A stretch of DNA of 64,000 nucleotides from Clostridium_AT radicumherbarum (lineage in GTDB: Bacteria > Bacillota > Clostridia > Clostridiales > Clostridiaceae): NCBI RefSeq assembly GCF_045310525.1, contig NZ_JBJHZY010000004.1, positions 124,001 through 188,000 on the forward strand. The letters run 5' to 3'. A program made the translations under genes and the position numbers. The notes under the pieces are model-generated. The model did no database searches and was not told where the DNA came from. It worked only from the letters and a program-made list of their open reading frames with translations. Shown here one piece after another: positions 1-7,562 of this stretch. Every line of letters starts with the position of its first letter. Position 1 is the first letter of the stretch.

Positions 1-158
1 ATTATAAGGGACTGGGGACAGTTAATAAGCCCAAATACCCCCCACAACCAGTAGCCTTTTTCCTTCCTTTTTCTGGCATCTAAAAAAATCCAAGTTGCTT
101 GTGCTATTAACAGTGGAATTACAACTAGTAATATTATTAATATTTTATTTCTTGTCAT
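1..158 (-). CDS. YxlE-like small membrane protein, partial (runs off the left edge)
   Basis: The open frame starts at an ATG (158-156) preceded by GGAGGGG and runs off the window, giving 52 visible residues. They show a hydrophobic segment of about 20 residues, a short basic loop (DARKRKEKG) and a second hydrophobic stretch beginning WLWGVFGLIN. This is the layout of PLDc_N-type small proteins such as Bacillus YxlE, a negative regulator of sigma-Y. The ATG overlaps the stop of the gene before it (ATGA), so translation is probably coupled. Gene order (ECF sigma, YxlC-like, YxlE-like) supports the assignment. The 3' end is not visible. Confidence 0.7.
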   Translation of the reverse strand, partial: MTRNKILIILLVVIPLLIAQATWIFLDARKRKEKGYWLWGVFGLINCPQSLI

Positions 159-487
159 TGCAGCCCCTCCTTTGCTTTTAAATGTTTAGAAATTGGTATA
201 AGTATAAAAGGCATTAGTATATAAATAATTACTTCTATAACTAAAATGAGCCTTGGATTTAAATTAATAGCAACGGCTGTAACGATAAGTAAAATACAAA
301 GACACAATAAAATAAATCCGAAGAGTTCCAATTTAACCTTTCTTTTATCTTCTTTTATTGCTTCTGCTTTTTCTATAATCTCTAAAATATTTACTTCTAT
401 AGGAATATCAAAATCCATTAAAATGTCCATTTTCTCAATAGATTTTTCATATTTATCTGGATAATTGACTTTTTCTAAGTCCATCAT
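155..487 (-). CDS. YxlC-like membrane protein, putative anti-sigma component
   Basis: A 110-residue protein with a charged cytoplasmic N-terminus (about 1-55) and two predicted membrane helices (about 57-77 and 82-101). Its start overlaps the stop of the ECF sigma gene by four bases and its stop overlaps the start of the YxlE-like gene, so the three genes form a tight operon. In Bacillus the sigY-yxlC-yxlD-yxlE order places small membrane anti-sigma proteins after the sigma gene. Size, topology and position match YxlC, but sequence similarity could not be tested. Two adjacent ATG codons (487 and 484) are possible starts. Inferred role: holding the ECF sigma factor inactive at the membrane. 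Confidence 0.65.
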   Translation of the reverse strand: MMDLEKVNYPDKYEKSIEKMDILMDFDIPIEVNILEIIEKAEAIKEDKRKVKLELFGFILLCLCILLIVTAVAINLNPRLILVIEVIIYILMPFILIPISKHLKAKEGLQ

Positions 488-1014
488 ATCAAACCCCTTT
501 CTTCAAATTCTGAAGCAATTTGTTTTATAGTGTTATAAAGCCTTGAACGGACTGTTCCCACTGGACAATTTAGTATTTGTGCGATTTCTTCATATTTGTA
601 ACCATAATAATGCTTTAATATAAATACTGCTCTTTTTTCATAGGATATGTTAAGCAGGATATTCATAACTTCCTTATATTCCAGGTTATTTATAACACTG
701 TCTTCTAAACTTATTGACCTATCTTCAAGATTATCATTAATCTCTTCAGTAACTTTATTTTTTCGCAAGTAATCTATATAAACATTAGTTGATATTTTTA
801 TTAGCCAAGTTGAAAACTTATACTCTGGCTTAAATTTATGAATATTTAAAACAGCTTTAAGCATGCTTTCTTGAATTATGTCCTCTGAAAGTCCTTTGTT
901 TCCTGTCATTTTAATAATATAGCCTTTAAGCATTTTAAAGTTATTTGTAAGTAGAGTGTTAAGTGCACTCTTATTTCCCTGCTTTGCTTTATCTACAAGT
1001 TCTAATTCCTCCAA
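484..1014 (-). CDS. ECF-type RNA polymerase sigma factor (SigY-like)
   Basis: Sigma-70 family protein of the extracytoplasmic-function type. Region 2 is visible around DIIQESMLKA and FSTWLIKIS, and the region 4 helix-turn-helix is at YKYEEIAQILNCPVGTVRSR near the C-terminus. A longer reading frame exists upstream, but the ribosome site GGGAGG lies directly before GTG 1017 and TTG 1014. TTG has the better spacing (7 nt) and gives LEELELVDKAKQGN, the usual ECF N-terminus of about 177 residues. It is followed by two small membrane proteins with ATGA overlaps, as in the Bacillus sigY operon. The inducing signal cannot be inferred, and no promoter was identified. Confidence 0.85.
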   Translation of the reverse strand: MEELELVDKAKQGNKSALNTLLTNNFKMLKGYIIKMTGNKGLSEDIIQESMLKAVLNIHKFKPEYKFSTWLIKISTNVYIDYLRKNKVTEEINDNLEDRSISLEDSVINNLEYKEVMNILLNISYEKRAVFILKHYYGYKYEEIAQILNCPVGTVRSRLYNTIKQIASEFEERGLI

Positions 1015-1075
1015 CACTCCACCTCCCTTCACATATAGTTTAACGAAATAATAAGCAAAAAGTTCATTAAACTGC

Positions 1076-1123
1076 AAAAAAATAAAAGGTATACTTAAAT
1101 TATTTATAATTTCAGTATACCTT
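1076..1123 (-). terminator. Rho-independent terminator after the P-type ATPase gene
   Basis: Inverted repeat with arms AAGGTATACT (1086-1095) and AGTATACCTT (1114-1123), extended inward by further pairing. On the minus strand it is followed by a T-rich run (1085-1076). It lies just past the stop of the cadA-like gene. Confidence 0.8.
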
Positions 1124-1158
1124 CCCTTATAATAAAATATTTGCTAAAATTCTGAGTT

Positions 1159-3360
1159 CTATAACCTTTCAGTTTTTAAAGCTCTCATAGAGTTTAATAC
1201 TGCGAGTAATGCTACTCCAACATCACCAAATACTGCTTCCCACATGGAACCAAGACCTAAGGCTATAATGGCTAATAAAATAAGTTTAATTCCTAAGGCA
1301 AATATTATATTTTGCATTACTATTGTTTTTGTTTTCTTAGCTATTTTTATAGCTGTTACAATTTTTGAAGGTTCATCTGTCATAATAACTACATCGGCAG
1401 CTTCAATTGCTGCATCAGAACCTACTCCTCCCATTGCTATGCCTATATCTGCCCTTGCAAGCACCGGGGCATCATTTATTCCATCACCTACAAATATTAA
1501 TTTACCCTTAGTGGATTTTTCTTTATATAACAATTCAAGTTTTTCCACCTTTTGATCTGGAAGTAATTCAGTAAACGCTTCATCCACATTAAGCACTTTT
1601 GCAATTTCAGTTCCAACAATTTTATTATCCCCTGTAAGCATTACTGTTTTCTTTATTCCTATTGCTTTTAAATCCTTTATAGCTTTTAAAGAATCTTCTT
1701 TAACTTCATCGGATATTACAATATAGCCTGCATATAATCCGTCCACAGCAACATGGACTACAGTTCCAATAGTATCTACATATTCATATTTTATATTTTC
1801 TTTATCCATTAATTTGTAGTTTCCTGCAAGTATTTCTTGACCATAAGCTGTGGCCCTTACACCATAGCCTGAAATTTCTTCATAGGAATCTATTTTATCT
1901 TTATTTATATCATCTTCGCTGGCCTTTAATATAGAAGCAGCAATTGGATGATTAGAATAACTTTCTGCGAAAGCAGCATGTTTTATAAGTTCCTCACTTA
2001 AAAAATTATTTTTAGGTTTTATTTCAGTTACCTTAAACACACCTTTTGTCAGTGTACCTGTTTTATCAAACACTGCGATTTCTGCATTGTTTAATGCTTC
2101 AAGATAATTTCCTCCTTTAACAAGTATTCCATTTCTTGAAGCTCCTCCAATTCCACCAAAGAAACCAAGAGGTATAGATATAACTAAAGCACAAGGACAA
2201 GACACTACTAAAAATGATAAGGCTCTATAAAGCCATTGTGAAAATAAAGCTCCTTCTATAAATAAAGGAGGTATTATAGCTAGCAGCACTGCTGCAAATA
2301 CAACAATAGGAGTGTAAATTCTTGCAAATTTTGTTATTAAATTTTCTGTTGGAGCCTTCTTGCTGCTGGCATTTTGAACTAAATCAAGAATCTTAGCAAC
2401 AGTTGAATCCTTAAATTTCTTTTCTACTTTAATCGTTAAGAGTCCATTTTTATTAATTACCCCACCTAAAATATTATCTCCAGCTGAAACTTCCTTAGGA
2501 ACTGATTCACCAGTTAAAGCAGATGTATCCACCATAGAATTACCTTCTATTACTCTACCATCAAGCGGCACCTTTTCTCCAGGCTTAACAACTATAATAT
2601 CGCCTATTAAAACTTCTTCTGGTGATACTTTTTTAATATCATCATCTACCTTTAAATTAGCAAAGTCAGGTCTTATATCCATAAGTGCAGTAATAGATTT
2701 TCTAGAATGGTCAACTGCCATATCTTGAAATAATTCTCCTACTTCATAGAACAACATAACTGCAACTCCCTCTGGATACTGACCAATTGTAAAAGCCCCT
2801 ATAGTTGCTATTGTCATAAGGAAATTTTCGTCAAATACTTGACCTCTTCTTATATTTTTTACAGCTCTTAGTATTACTTCTCCTCCAATAATCAAATAAC
2901 TGATGAGATATAATATTAATTCTATAATATTAGGTAGCTTAAATGCTGCGGCGATGGCAAAGATAACTCCACCAACTACTAATTTTACAATTTCGCCTTT
3001 GCTACCATCACTATCTATTTCTTGTTCTTCTTTATCATCCTTTGAATTATCTATCATCATAACCTCTGGTTCAATTCTCTTAACAATTTCATTAACTTTT
3101 TCTATAATGGCCTCCTCAATAGCTGGATTATCAATTTCTAGAAAAAGCTTAGTTGATACAAAATCTACTGCAGCTGCTCTAACGCCTTCAATTTTACTAA
3201 TCTCTCTTTCCATTTTAGCAGCACAGTTAGCGCAGCCTAATCCTTTTAAAATAAATTCTTCTTTATGACTAGAATTAGAATTTTTTAAGCTAATATTAGT
3301 TTTATTTTTACTCCCCGATTTTATAGTAATGTTGTCTGCTCTTTTAATTACCTTGTCCAT
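1159..3360 (-). CDS. cadA: Zn/Cd/Pb-exporting P1B-type ATPase
   Basis: 733-residue heavy-metal P-type ATPase. An N-terminal metal-binding domain carries GCANC (Cys43, Cys46). The transport-site CPC motif lies in SCPCAL near residue 388. The phosphorylation loop DKTGTLT is near 428 and the hinge motif GDGINDAPV near 623. An Asp in the last helix (FGDVGVAL) is typical of the Zn/Cd/Pb (P1B-2) group rather than the copper pumps. It is expected to export Zn2+, Cd2+ or Pb2+ across the cytoplasmic membrane. It lies 27 nt downstream of a CadC-type repressor in the same direction, so the two probably form a metal-induced operon. The N-terminus before the metal domain is Lys/Ser/Asn-rich and lacks a His-rich stretch. 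Confidence 0.95.
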   Translation of the reverse strand: MDKVIKRADNITIKSGSKNKTNISLKNSNSSHKEEFILKGLGCANCAAKMEREISKIEGVRAAAVDFVSTKLFLEIDNPAIEEAIIEKVNEIVKRIEPEVMMIDNSKDDKEEQEIDSDGSKGEIVKLVVGGVIFAIAAAFKLPNIIELILYLISYLIIGGEVILRAVKNIRRGQVFDENFLMTIATIGAFTIGQYPEGVAVMLFYEVGELFQDMAVDHSRKSITALMDIRPDFANLKVDDDIKKVSPEEVLIGDIIVVKPGEKVPLDGRVIEGNSMVDTSALTGESVPKEVSAGDNILGGVINKNGLLTIKVEKKFKDSTVAKILDLVQNASSKKAPTENLITKFARIYTPIVVFAAVLLAIIPPLFIEGALFSQWLYRALSFLVVSCPCALVISIPLGFFGGIGGASRNGILVKGGNYLEALNNAEIAVFDKTGTLTKGVFKVTEIKPKNNFLSEELIKHAAFAESYSNHPIAASILKASEDDINKDKIDSYEEISGYGVRATAYGQEILAGNYKLMDKENIKYEYVDTIGTVVHVAVDGLYAGYIVISDEVKEDSLKAIKDLKAIGIKKTVMLTGDNKIVGTEIAKVLNVDEAFTELLPDQKVEKLELLYKEKSTKGKLIFVGDGINDAPVLARADIGIAMGGVGSDAAIEAADVVIMTDEPSKIVTAIKIAKKTKTIVMQNIIFALGIKLILLAIIALGLGSMWEAVFGDVGVALLAVLNSMRALKTERL

Positions 3361-3387
3361 TATTTTCCCTCCCCATTAGGTCTATTA

Positions 3388-3747
3388 CTATTCTGCTATA
3401 TGGGCCATACCTTGATCAAAAATACTCTTTATATGATCATCATCTAAGGAATAGTAAACTACTTTACCATCTTTTCTGTTTTTTACAATTCTCCCTTGTT
3501 TTAATACTCTCAACTGATGTGAAATTGCTGACTGAGTCATTCCAAGCAGTGCCGCTATATCACAAACACACATTTCCGCTTGAAACAAGGCACATAATAT
3601 TTTAACTCTAGTTGAATCCCCAAGAACCTTAAATAAATCTGCCAAATCATAAAGTGTTTCTTCTTTTGGCATATTTTCCTTTACTACATTAACTATTTCT
3701 TCGTGTATAATTAAGCAACTGCAATTTTCTATATTTTTTTCTTCCAT
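3388..3747 (-). CDS. cadC: ArsR/SmtB-family metal-responsive repressor (CadC-like)
   Basis: 119-residue winged-helix repressor. It carries the ELCVC-type box in helix 3 (EMCVCD, Cys60 and Cys62), N-terminal cysteines Cys9 and Cys11 in place of the CadC N-terminal ligands, and a recognition helix in TQSAISHQLRVLK. A possible helix-5 zinc site (DDDHIKSI...GMAHI) is also present. Known CadC proteins release DNA when Cd, Pb or Zn binds the Cys4 site. The gene is first in the operon with the metal ATPase, has an AAAGGAAATGA ribosome site, and is preceded by a palindromic operator overlapping its promoter. Autoregulation is therefore likely. Confidence 0.93.
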   Translation of the reverse strand: MEEKNIENCSCLIIHEEIVNVVKENMPKEETLYDLADLFKVLGDSTRVKILCALFQAEMCVCDIAALLGMTQSAISHQLRVLKQGRIVKNRKDGKVVYYSLDDDHIKSIFDQGMAHIAE

Positions 3748-3771
3748 GCTCTCATTTCCTTTGCATTAGAA

Positions 3772-3826
3772 TATATGAATATCTGTTCATATATTCATTA
3801 TATGTGAAACTGCCTAATGGTGTCAA
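3772..3826 (-). promoter_or_regulatory. cadC-cadA promoter with palindromic operator
   Basis: Minus-strand promoter: TTGACA (3826-3821), 18-nt spacer, TATAAT (3802-3797). Immediately downstream is a perfect inverted repeat, TATATGAA (3772-3779), 6 nt, TTCATATA (3786-3793). This matches the size and placement of SmtB/ArsR operators covering the transcription start. Confidence 0.85.
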
Positions 3827-3891
3827 TAAAATACTAAAATTTATTCTAATTATTATATATGTTTTCTCTTTTCATTAATAAATATTAAAAC

Positions 3892-3925
3892 AAAAAACAG
3901 CCAAAAGTGTTTGCACTTCTAACTG
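3892..3925 (-). terminator. Minus-strand intrinsic terminator between cadC and aroK
   Basis: As minus-strand RNA, CAGUUAGAAGUG (3925-3914) pairs fully, with G-U wobbles, to CACUUUUGGCUG (3909-3898) and is followed by six U. Read on the plus strand the hairpin has C-A mismatches and no T run, so it is oriented to stop transcripts moving leftwards. No minus-strand gene lies just upstream; the nearest is aroD beyond the oppositely oriented aroK. Confidence 0.65.
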
Positions 3926-3941
3926 CTATATTTAATATATA

Positions 3942-3970
3942 TTGACAGAAAAATTAGCGACTTGTAAACT
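3942..3970 (+). promoter_or_regulatory. Putative sigma-A promoter for the shikimate kinase gene
   Basis: TTGACA (3942-3947), 17-nt spacer and TAAACT (3965-3970), about 88 nt upstream of the aroK start. Confidence 0.6.
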
Positions 3971-4057
3971 TATTTAAGTGGAAAAGATATTTATAAATTA
4001 ATATAATTTTTATAAGATCAAACAAGTAAAAATTTATCTTATTTAGAGAGGTTAGAA

Positions 4058-4555
4058 ATGAAAAACTTTAATAAAAACATAGTTCTAATAGGTTTATCTG
4101 GCTGCGGAAAAACCAGCATAGGGAAAATGATAGCAGAAAAGCTACTACTCCCCTTTTACGATGTAGATGAGTATATAGAAAAAAAAGAAAATAAGTTAAT
4201 TAAAGATATTTTCCTTTTAGGTGAGGTTTACTTCAGAAAGCTTGAAACAACGGCTATAGAGGAAATCAGTAAAAAATGTCCCATAGTAATATCCACAGGG
4301 GGAGGTGTTGTAAAAGTTCTTTCCAATATGGAAACACTTCAAAAAAACTCTATTATTTTCTTTATAAATCGTCCAATAGAAAATATTATTCAGGATATTG
4401 ATATTTCAAACCGTCCTCTATTATCAGGGGATGTTTCAAAAATCTATAAGCTTTATGAGGAAAGATATGACCTTTATAAAAAAAATTCTAATTTTGAAGT
4501 TTTAAATGATAAAAATCTAGAAGATGTAGTAAATAAAATAATAAAATTAATTTAA
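4058..4555 (+). CDS. aroK: Shikimate kinase
   Basis: 165-residue nucleoside-kinase-fold enzyme that phosphorylates shikimate with ATP in the chorismate pathway. The P-loop GLSGCGKT is at residues 12-19, the shikimate-binding acidic motif DVDEYI at 35-40, and a GGGVV segment near 81 contacts shikimate. FRKLE matches the conserved FRxxE region. Length is normal. The start is an ATG with an AGAGAGG ribosome site. The gene converges on aroD with a 4-base overlap of coding ends, so the two pathway genes are neighbours but not an operon. The rest of the aro pathway is not in this window. Confidence 0.93.
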   Translation: MKNFNKNIVLIGLSGCGKTSIGKMIAEKLLLPFYDVDEYIEKKENKLIKDIFLLGEVYFRKLETTAIEEISKKCPIVISTGGGVVKVLSNMETLQKNSIIFFINRPIENIIQDIDISNRPLLSGDVSKIYKLYEERYDLYKKNSNFEVLNDKNLEDVVNKIIKLI

Positions 4556-5310
4556 ATCCTATGAAGTAATTGTAGTGCTTTATGAAGATCCTCTAACTTT
4601 ATCTGACCAGGAGCAGAAAGTTTATTATAAGCTCCAAATGTCACTGCAGATCCAAATATTTCACCTGTAATACGGCTCAGGGCACCCATATCTGACATGG
4701 ATACTGTAATAATTGGTTTGTCAGCATATTTTTCTGACATTATAGCAGTTGCTTCTAATAATTCTAAGACATCTATTTTATTTTTGGGCATTACAGCCAT
4801 CTTCAAAATATCAGCTCCCAAATCCTGCATTCTTCTTAAGCGTTTTATTATTTCTTCTTTAGGTGGTGTCCCTTCAAAATTATGATTTGAGACAACGACC
4901 TTTACATCTGCTTCATGTGCCCTTTCAAGGATTGTATTTACAGTTTTATCCCCAATATAGGCTTCAACATCTATTAAATCAACTAAACCTGATGCTATTA
5001 CAGCTTTATTAAGCTCTAAATAGGCCTTTGTATCTATTACCTTTTCTCCACCTTCATTAGCTGTTCTAAAGGTAAATAGAAGTGGAGTATTATTTAAGGC
5101 ATAAGCCAATTCCTTTAAAACCTCTTCTACCTTCTTAAGGTCAAAGGCATTTTCAAACCAATCTACCCGCCATTCTACTAAATCAACTTTAAGAGCAGTT
5201 ATTGCAGCTGCCTCATTTAAAATATCTTTCTTTGTCTTTTCAGAAATGGAAACACAAATCTTTGGTACGCCATCACCTATTATTACATCTTTTACTTTCA
5301 CTTTTTTCAT
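4552..5310 (-). CDS. aroD: Type I 3-dehydroquinate dehydratase
   Basis: 252-residue class I dehydroquinase, which forms a Schiff base and dehydrates 3-dehydroquinate to 3-dehydroshikimate. Visible active-site segments are EWRVD (about 46-50), the catalytic His in VSNHNFEGTP (about 142), the Schiff-base Lys in LKMAVMPK (about 169), and the C-terminal SAPGQI lid. The ATG at 5310 is chosen because AAAGGTG lies 6 nt before it; a longer frame would begin at the GTG inside that ribosome site. The gene sits downstream of htpG on the same strand but is separated from it by a hairpin terminator. Confidence 0.95.
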   Translation of the reverse strand: MKKVKVKDVIIGDGVPKICVSISEKTKKDILNEAAAITALKVDLVEWRVDWFENAFDLKKVEEVLKELAYALNNTPLLFTFRTANEGGEKVIDTKAYLELNKAVIASGLVDLIDVEAYIGDKTVNTILERAHEADVKVVVSNHNFEGTPPKEEIIKRLRRMQDLGADILKMAVMPKNKIDVLELLEATAIMSEKYADKPIITVSMSDMGALSRITGEIFGSAVTFGAYNKLSAPGQIKLEDLHKALQLLHRI

Positions 5311-5338
5311 TCTTATCACCTTTAATTTATATTAGAAA

Positions 5339-5376
5339 GACATTTAACAACTATAGGTATAAAGTTGTTAAATGTC
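5339..5376 (-). terminator. Terminator after htpG
   Basis: Perfect 14-bp inverted repeat (arms 5339-5352 and 5363-5376) just beyond the htpG stop, followed on the minus strand by TTTCTAAT. The U run is modest. Confidence 0.7.
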
Positions 5377-5384
5377 ATAAATAT

Positions 5385-7265
5385 TTATTTCATAATTTTA
5401 CAGATGCTATTTGTAAATTCTACAGGATCATTTATTGGTAAGCCTTCAATTAAAAGAGCCTGGTTATACAATAAATTTGTGTAAAGTTCAAGTTTCACTT
5501 TATCATTTTCATAAGCATCCTTTAATGCCTTGTATATATCATGATTTATGTTTATTTCTAAAACTTTATCAGCTTTTATATTTTGATTATTAGGCATTGA
5601 ATTTAACACCTTTTCCATTTCTATAGAAAGTTCGCCCTCATTTGATAAACAAACTGGATGTTCTTTTAATCTTCTTGAGGCTTTAACTGCATTAACTTTA
5701 TCTGATAAAATGTTTTTCATGCTTTCAAATAATTCTTTGCTGGCTTCTTCCTCGGACTTTGATAAATTATTATTTTCATCTGCTTCTATTCCTAAATCTC
5801 CGCTGGATACAGATTTAAATTCTTTTTCTTTATAATTCATTATCATTTTAATTGCAAACTCGTCAACATCATCTGTAAAGTAGAGAATTTCATAACCTTT
5901 ATCAGATACTAGTTCTGTTTGAGGAAGTTTTTCAATTCTTTCCTTTGACTCACCTGCTGCATAATAAATATACTTTTGTTCTTCGGGCATTCTTGAAATA
6001 TACTCACTTAAAGTAACCATTTTCTTTTCTTTAGAGGAATAGAACATTAACAAGTCCTGAAGCACATCTTTTTCACTTCCAAAATCGCTATATACACCGT
6101 ACTTTAATTGTCTTCCAAAGGAATTATAAAACTCTTCATACTTTTCTCTATCATTTTTTAGCATATTTTCAAGTTCATTTTTTATTTTAGTTTTTATGTT
6201 TTTTGCAATAAGTTTTAACTGTCTATCGTGCTGCAGCACCTCTCTAGATATGTTAAGAGATAAATCCTCTGAGTCAACTATTCCTTTAACAAAGCCAAAA
6301 TAATCAGGCAGTAAATCAGCACATTTATTCATTATCATAACGCCGTTTGAATAAAGTTCTAAGCCTTTTTCATATTCTTTTGAGTAATAATCATAAGGAA
6401 TTTTTTCAGGTATATATAAAATTGCATTATAGTTTACTGCTCCATCAACACTTGTGTGAATGTGCCTTAAGGGTTTGTCAAAGCCATAGTGTTTTTCTGA
6501 ATAAAAGTTGTCATAGTCTTCGCTAGTAAGTTCATTTTTATTTTTTCTCCAAATAGGAACCATACTGTTTATGACTTTTTCTACACTAATGTCTTCATAT
6601 TCTTCTTCACTGCCCTCTTTAAGTCTGCTTTCAGTTACATCCATCTTAATAGGGTATCTAATAAAGTCAGAATACTTCTTTATAATTGATTTTAGTCTAT
6701 ACTCATCGAGGAACTCATCATAATTTTCTTCTTCTGTATTAGCTTTAATTTTCAATAAGATGTCAGTACCTACAGTAGCTTTTTCGCATTCTTCAATGGT
6801 ATAACATTCTATACCCTTTGATTCCCATCTATATGCCTTGTCACTTTCTAAGGCTCTGCTTATAACAGTAACTGTATCTGCCACCATAAATGCTGAATAG
6901 AACCCTACTCCAAATTGTCCAATTATATCATAGCCATCTTTTATTTCATTTTCTTTTTTAAACTGTAAAGATCCACTTTTTGCAATGACTCCAAGGTTTT
7001 CATCAAGTTCTTCTTTAGTCATTCCAATACCTGTATCAGAGATCTTTAATATTCTGTTTTCCTTATCTACTGCTACTTTAATTAAGTAATTTTCTTTATC
7101 AAAGGTCATAGAGTCATCAGTTAATGCCTTGTAATAAATTTTATCAATAGCATCGCTGGCATTTGATACAAGCTCCCTTAGAAAAATCTCCTTATTTGTG
7201 TAAATTGAGTTAATCATTAGGTCTAATAGTCTTTGAGACTCAGCTTTAAATTGTTTTGTTTCCAT
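5385..7265 (-). CDS. htpG: Hsp90-family molecular chaperone HtpG
   Basis: 626-residue bacterial Hsp90, a dimeric ATP-dependent chaperone in the cytosol. The GHKL ATPase N-terminus is clear: ELVSNASDAIDK, then DTGIGMT, then GQFGVGFYSAFMV. The middle domain contains SREVLQHDR, which includes the ATP-sensing Arg, and the C-terminal dimerisation domain ends near residue 626. Length is standard for bacteria. A sigma-A promoter and a perfect CIRCE operator lie upstream, so HrcA control is predicted. This differs from Bacillus subtilis, where htpG lacks CIRCE. It is monocistronic, with a hairpin terminator before aroD. Confidence 0.97.
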   Translation of the reverse strand: METKQFKAESQRLLDLMINSIYTNKEIFLRELVSNASDAIDKIYYKALTDDSMTFDKENYLIKVAVDKENRILKISDTGIGMTKEELDENLGVIAKSGSLQFKKENEIKDGYDIIGQFGVGFYSAFMVADTVTVISRALESDKAYRWESKGIECYTIEECEKATVGTDILLKIKANTEEENYDEFLDEYRLKSIIKKYSDFIRYPIKMDVTESRLKEGSEEEYEDISVEKVINSMVPIWRKNKNELTSEDYDNFYSEKHYGFDKPLRHIHTSVDGAVNYNAILYIPEKIPYDYYSKEYEKGLELYSNGVMIMNKCADLLPDYFGFVKGIVDSEDLSLNISREVLQHDRQLKLIAKNIKTKIKNELENMLKNDREKYEEFYNSFGRQLKYGVYSDFGSEKDVLQDLLMFYSSKEKKMVTLSEYISRMPEEQKYIYYAAGESKERIEKLPQTELVSDKGYEILYFTDDVDEFAIKMIMNYKEKEFKSVSSGDLGIEADENNNLSKSEEEASKELFESMKNILSDKVNAVKASRRLKEHPVCLSNEGELSIEMEKVLNSMPNNQNIKADKVLEININHDIYKALKDAYENDKVKLELYTNLLYNQALLIEGLPINDPVEFTNSICKIMK

Positions 7266-7357
7266 GAAAATCTCCCCTTCTATTATAAAAGTGCATGGCT
7301 ATTGCTATTATTATTAATAACATATTTCATTATTAAGATATAGTCATGTAATTTTTG

Positions 7358-7384
7358 TTAGCACTCTCGACTAACGAGTGCTAA
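7358..7384 (-). promoter_or_regulatory. CIRCE operator (HrcA binding site)
   Basis: Exact match to the CIRCE consensus: TTAGCACTC (7358-7366), 9 nt, GAGTGCTAA (7376-7384). It lies between the htpG promoter and its start codon. Confidence 0.95.
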
Positions 7385-7395
7385 TATATAATTGT

Positions 7396-7424
7396 TATAT
7401 ACCACTTTTCAAAAATAATGTCAA
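7396..7424 (-). promoter_or_regulatory. htpG sigma-A promoter
   Basis: Minus strand: TTGACA (7424-7419), 17-nt spacer, TATATA (7401-7396), directly upstream of CIRCE. Transcription would start at or just before the operator. Confidence 0.85.
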
Positions 7425-7505
7425 TACCTCAAATTTGATTCAAGTACCTAACACTTCAATATTAGCTGATATTTATGCTGATATTTTTTGTAGTAATTAA
7501 TAATT

Positions 7506-7534
7506 AAGAAGCATCTACCCTATTGATGCTTCTT
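7506..7534 (-). terminator. Terminator after the DHA2 exporter gene
   Basis: Inverted repeat AAGAAGCATC (7506-7515) and GATGCTTCTT (7525-7534) located 29 nt beyond the stop of the exporter gene. The following T content is low (AATTATTAATT), so efficiency is uncertain. Confidence 0.6.
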
Positions 7535-7562
7535 ATCATATTAATTATTTTATTTAAAATTT

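Noticed and set aside
5385..5441. Plus-strand frame at the end of htpG
   Set aside because: Antisense to clear htpG coding sequence and no start signals.
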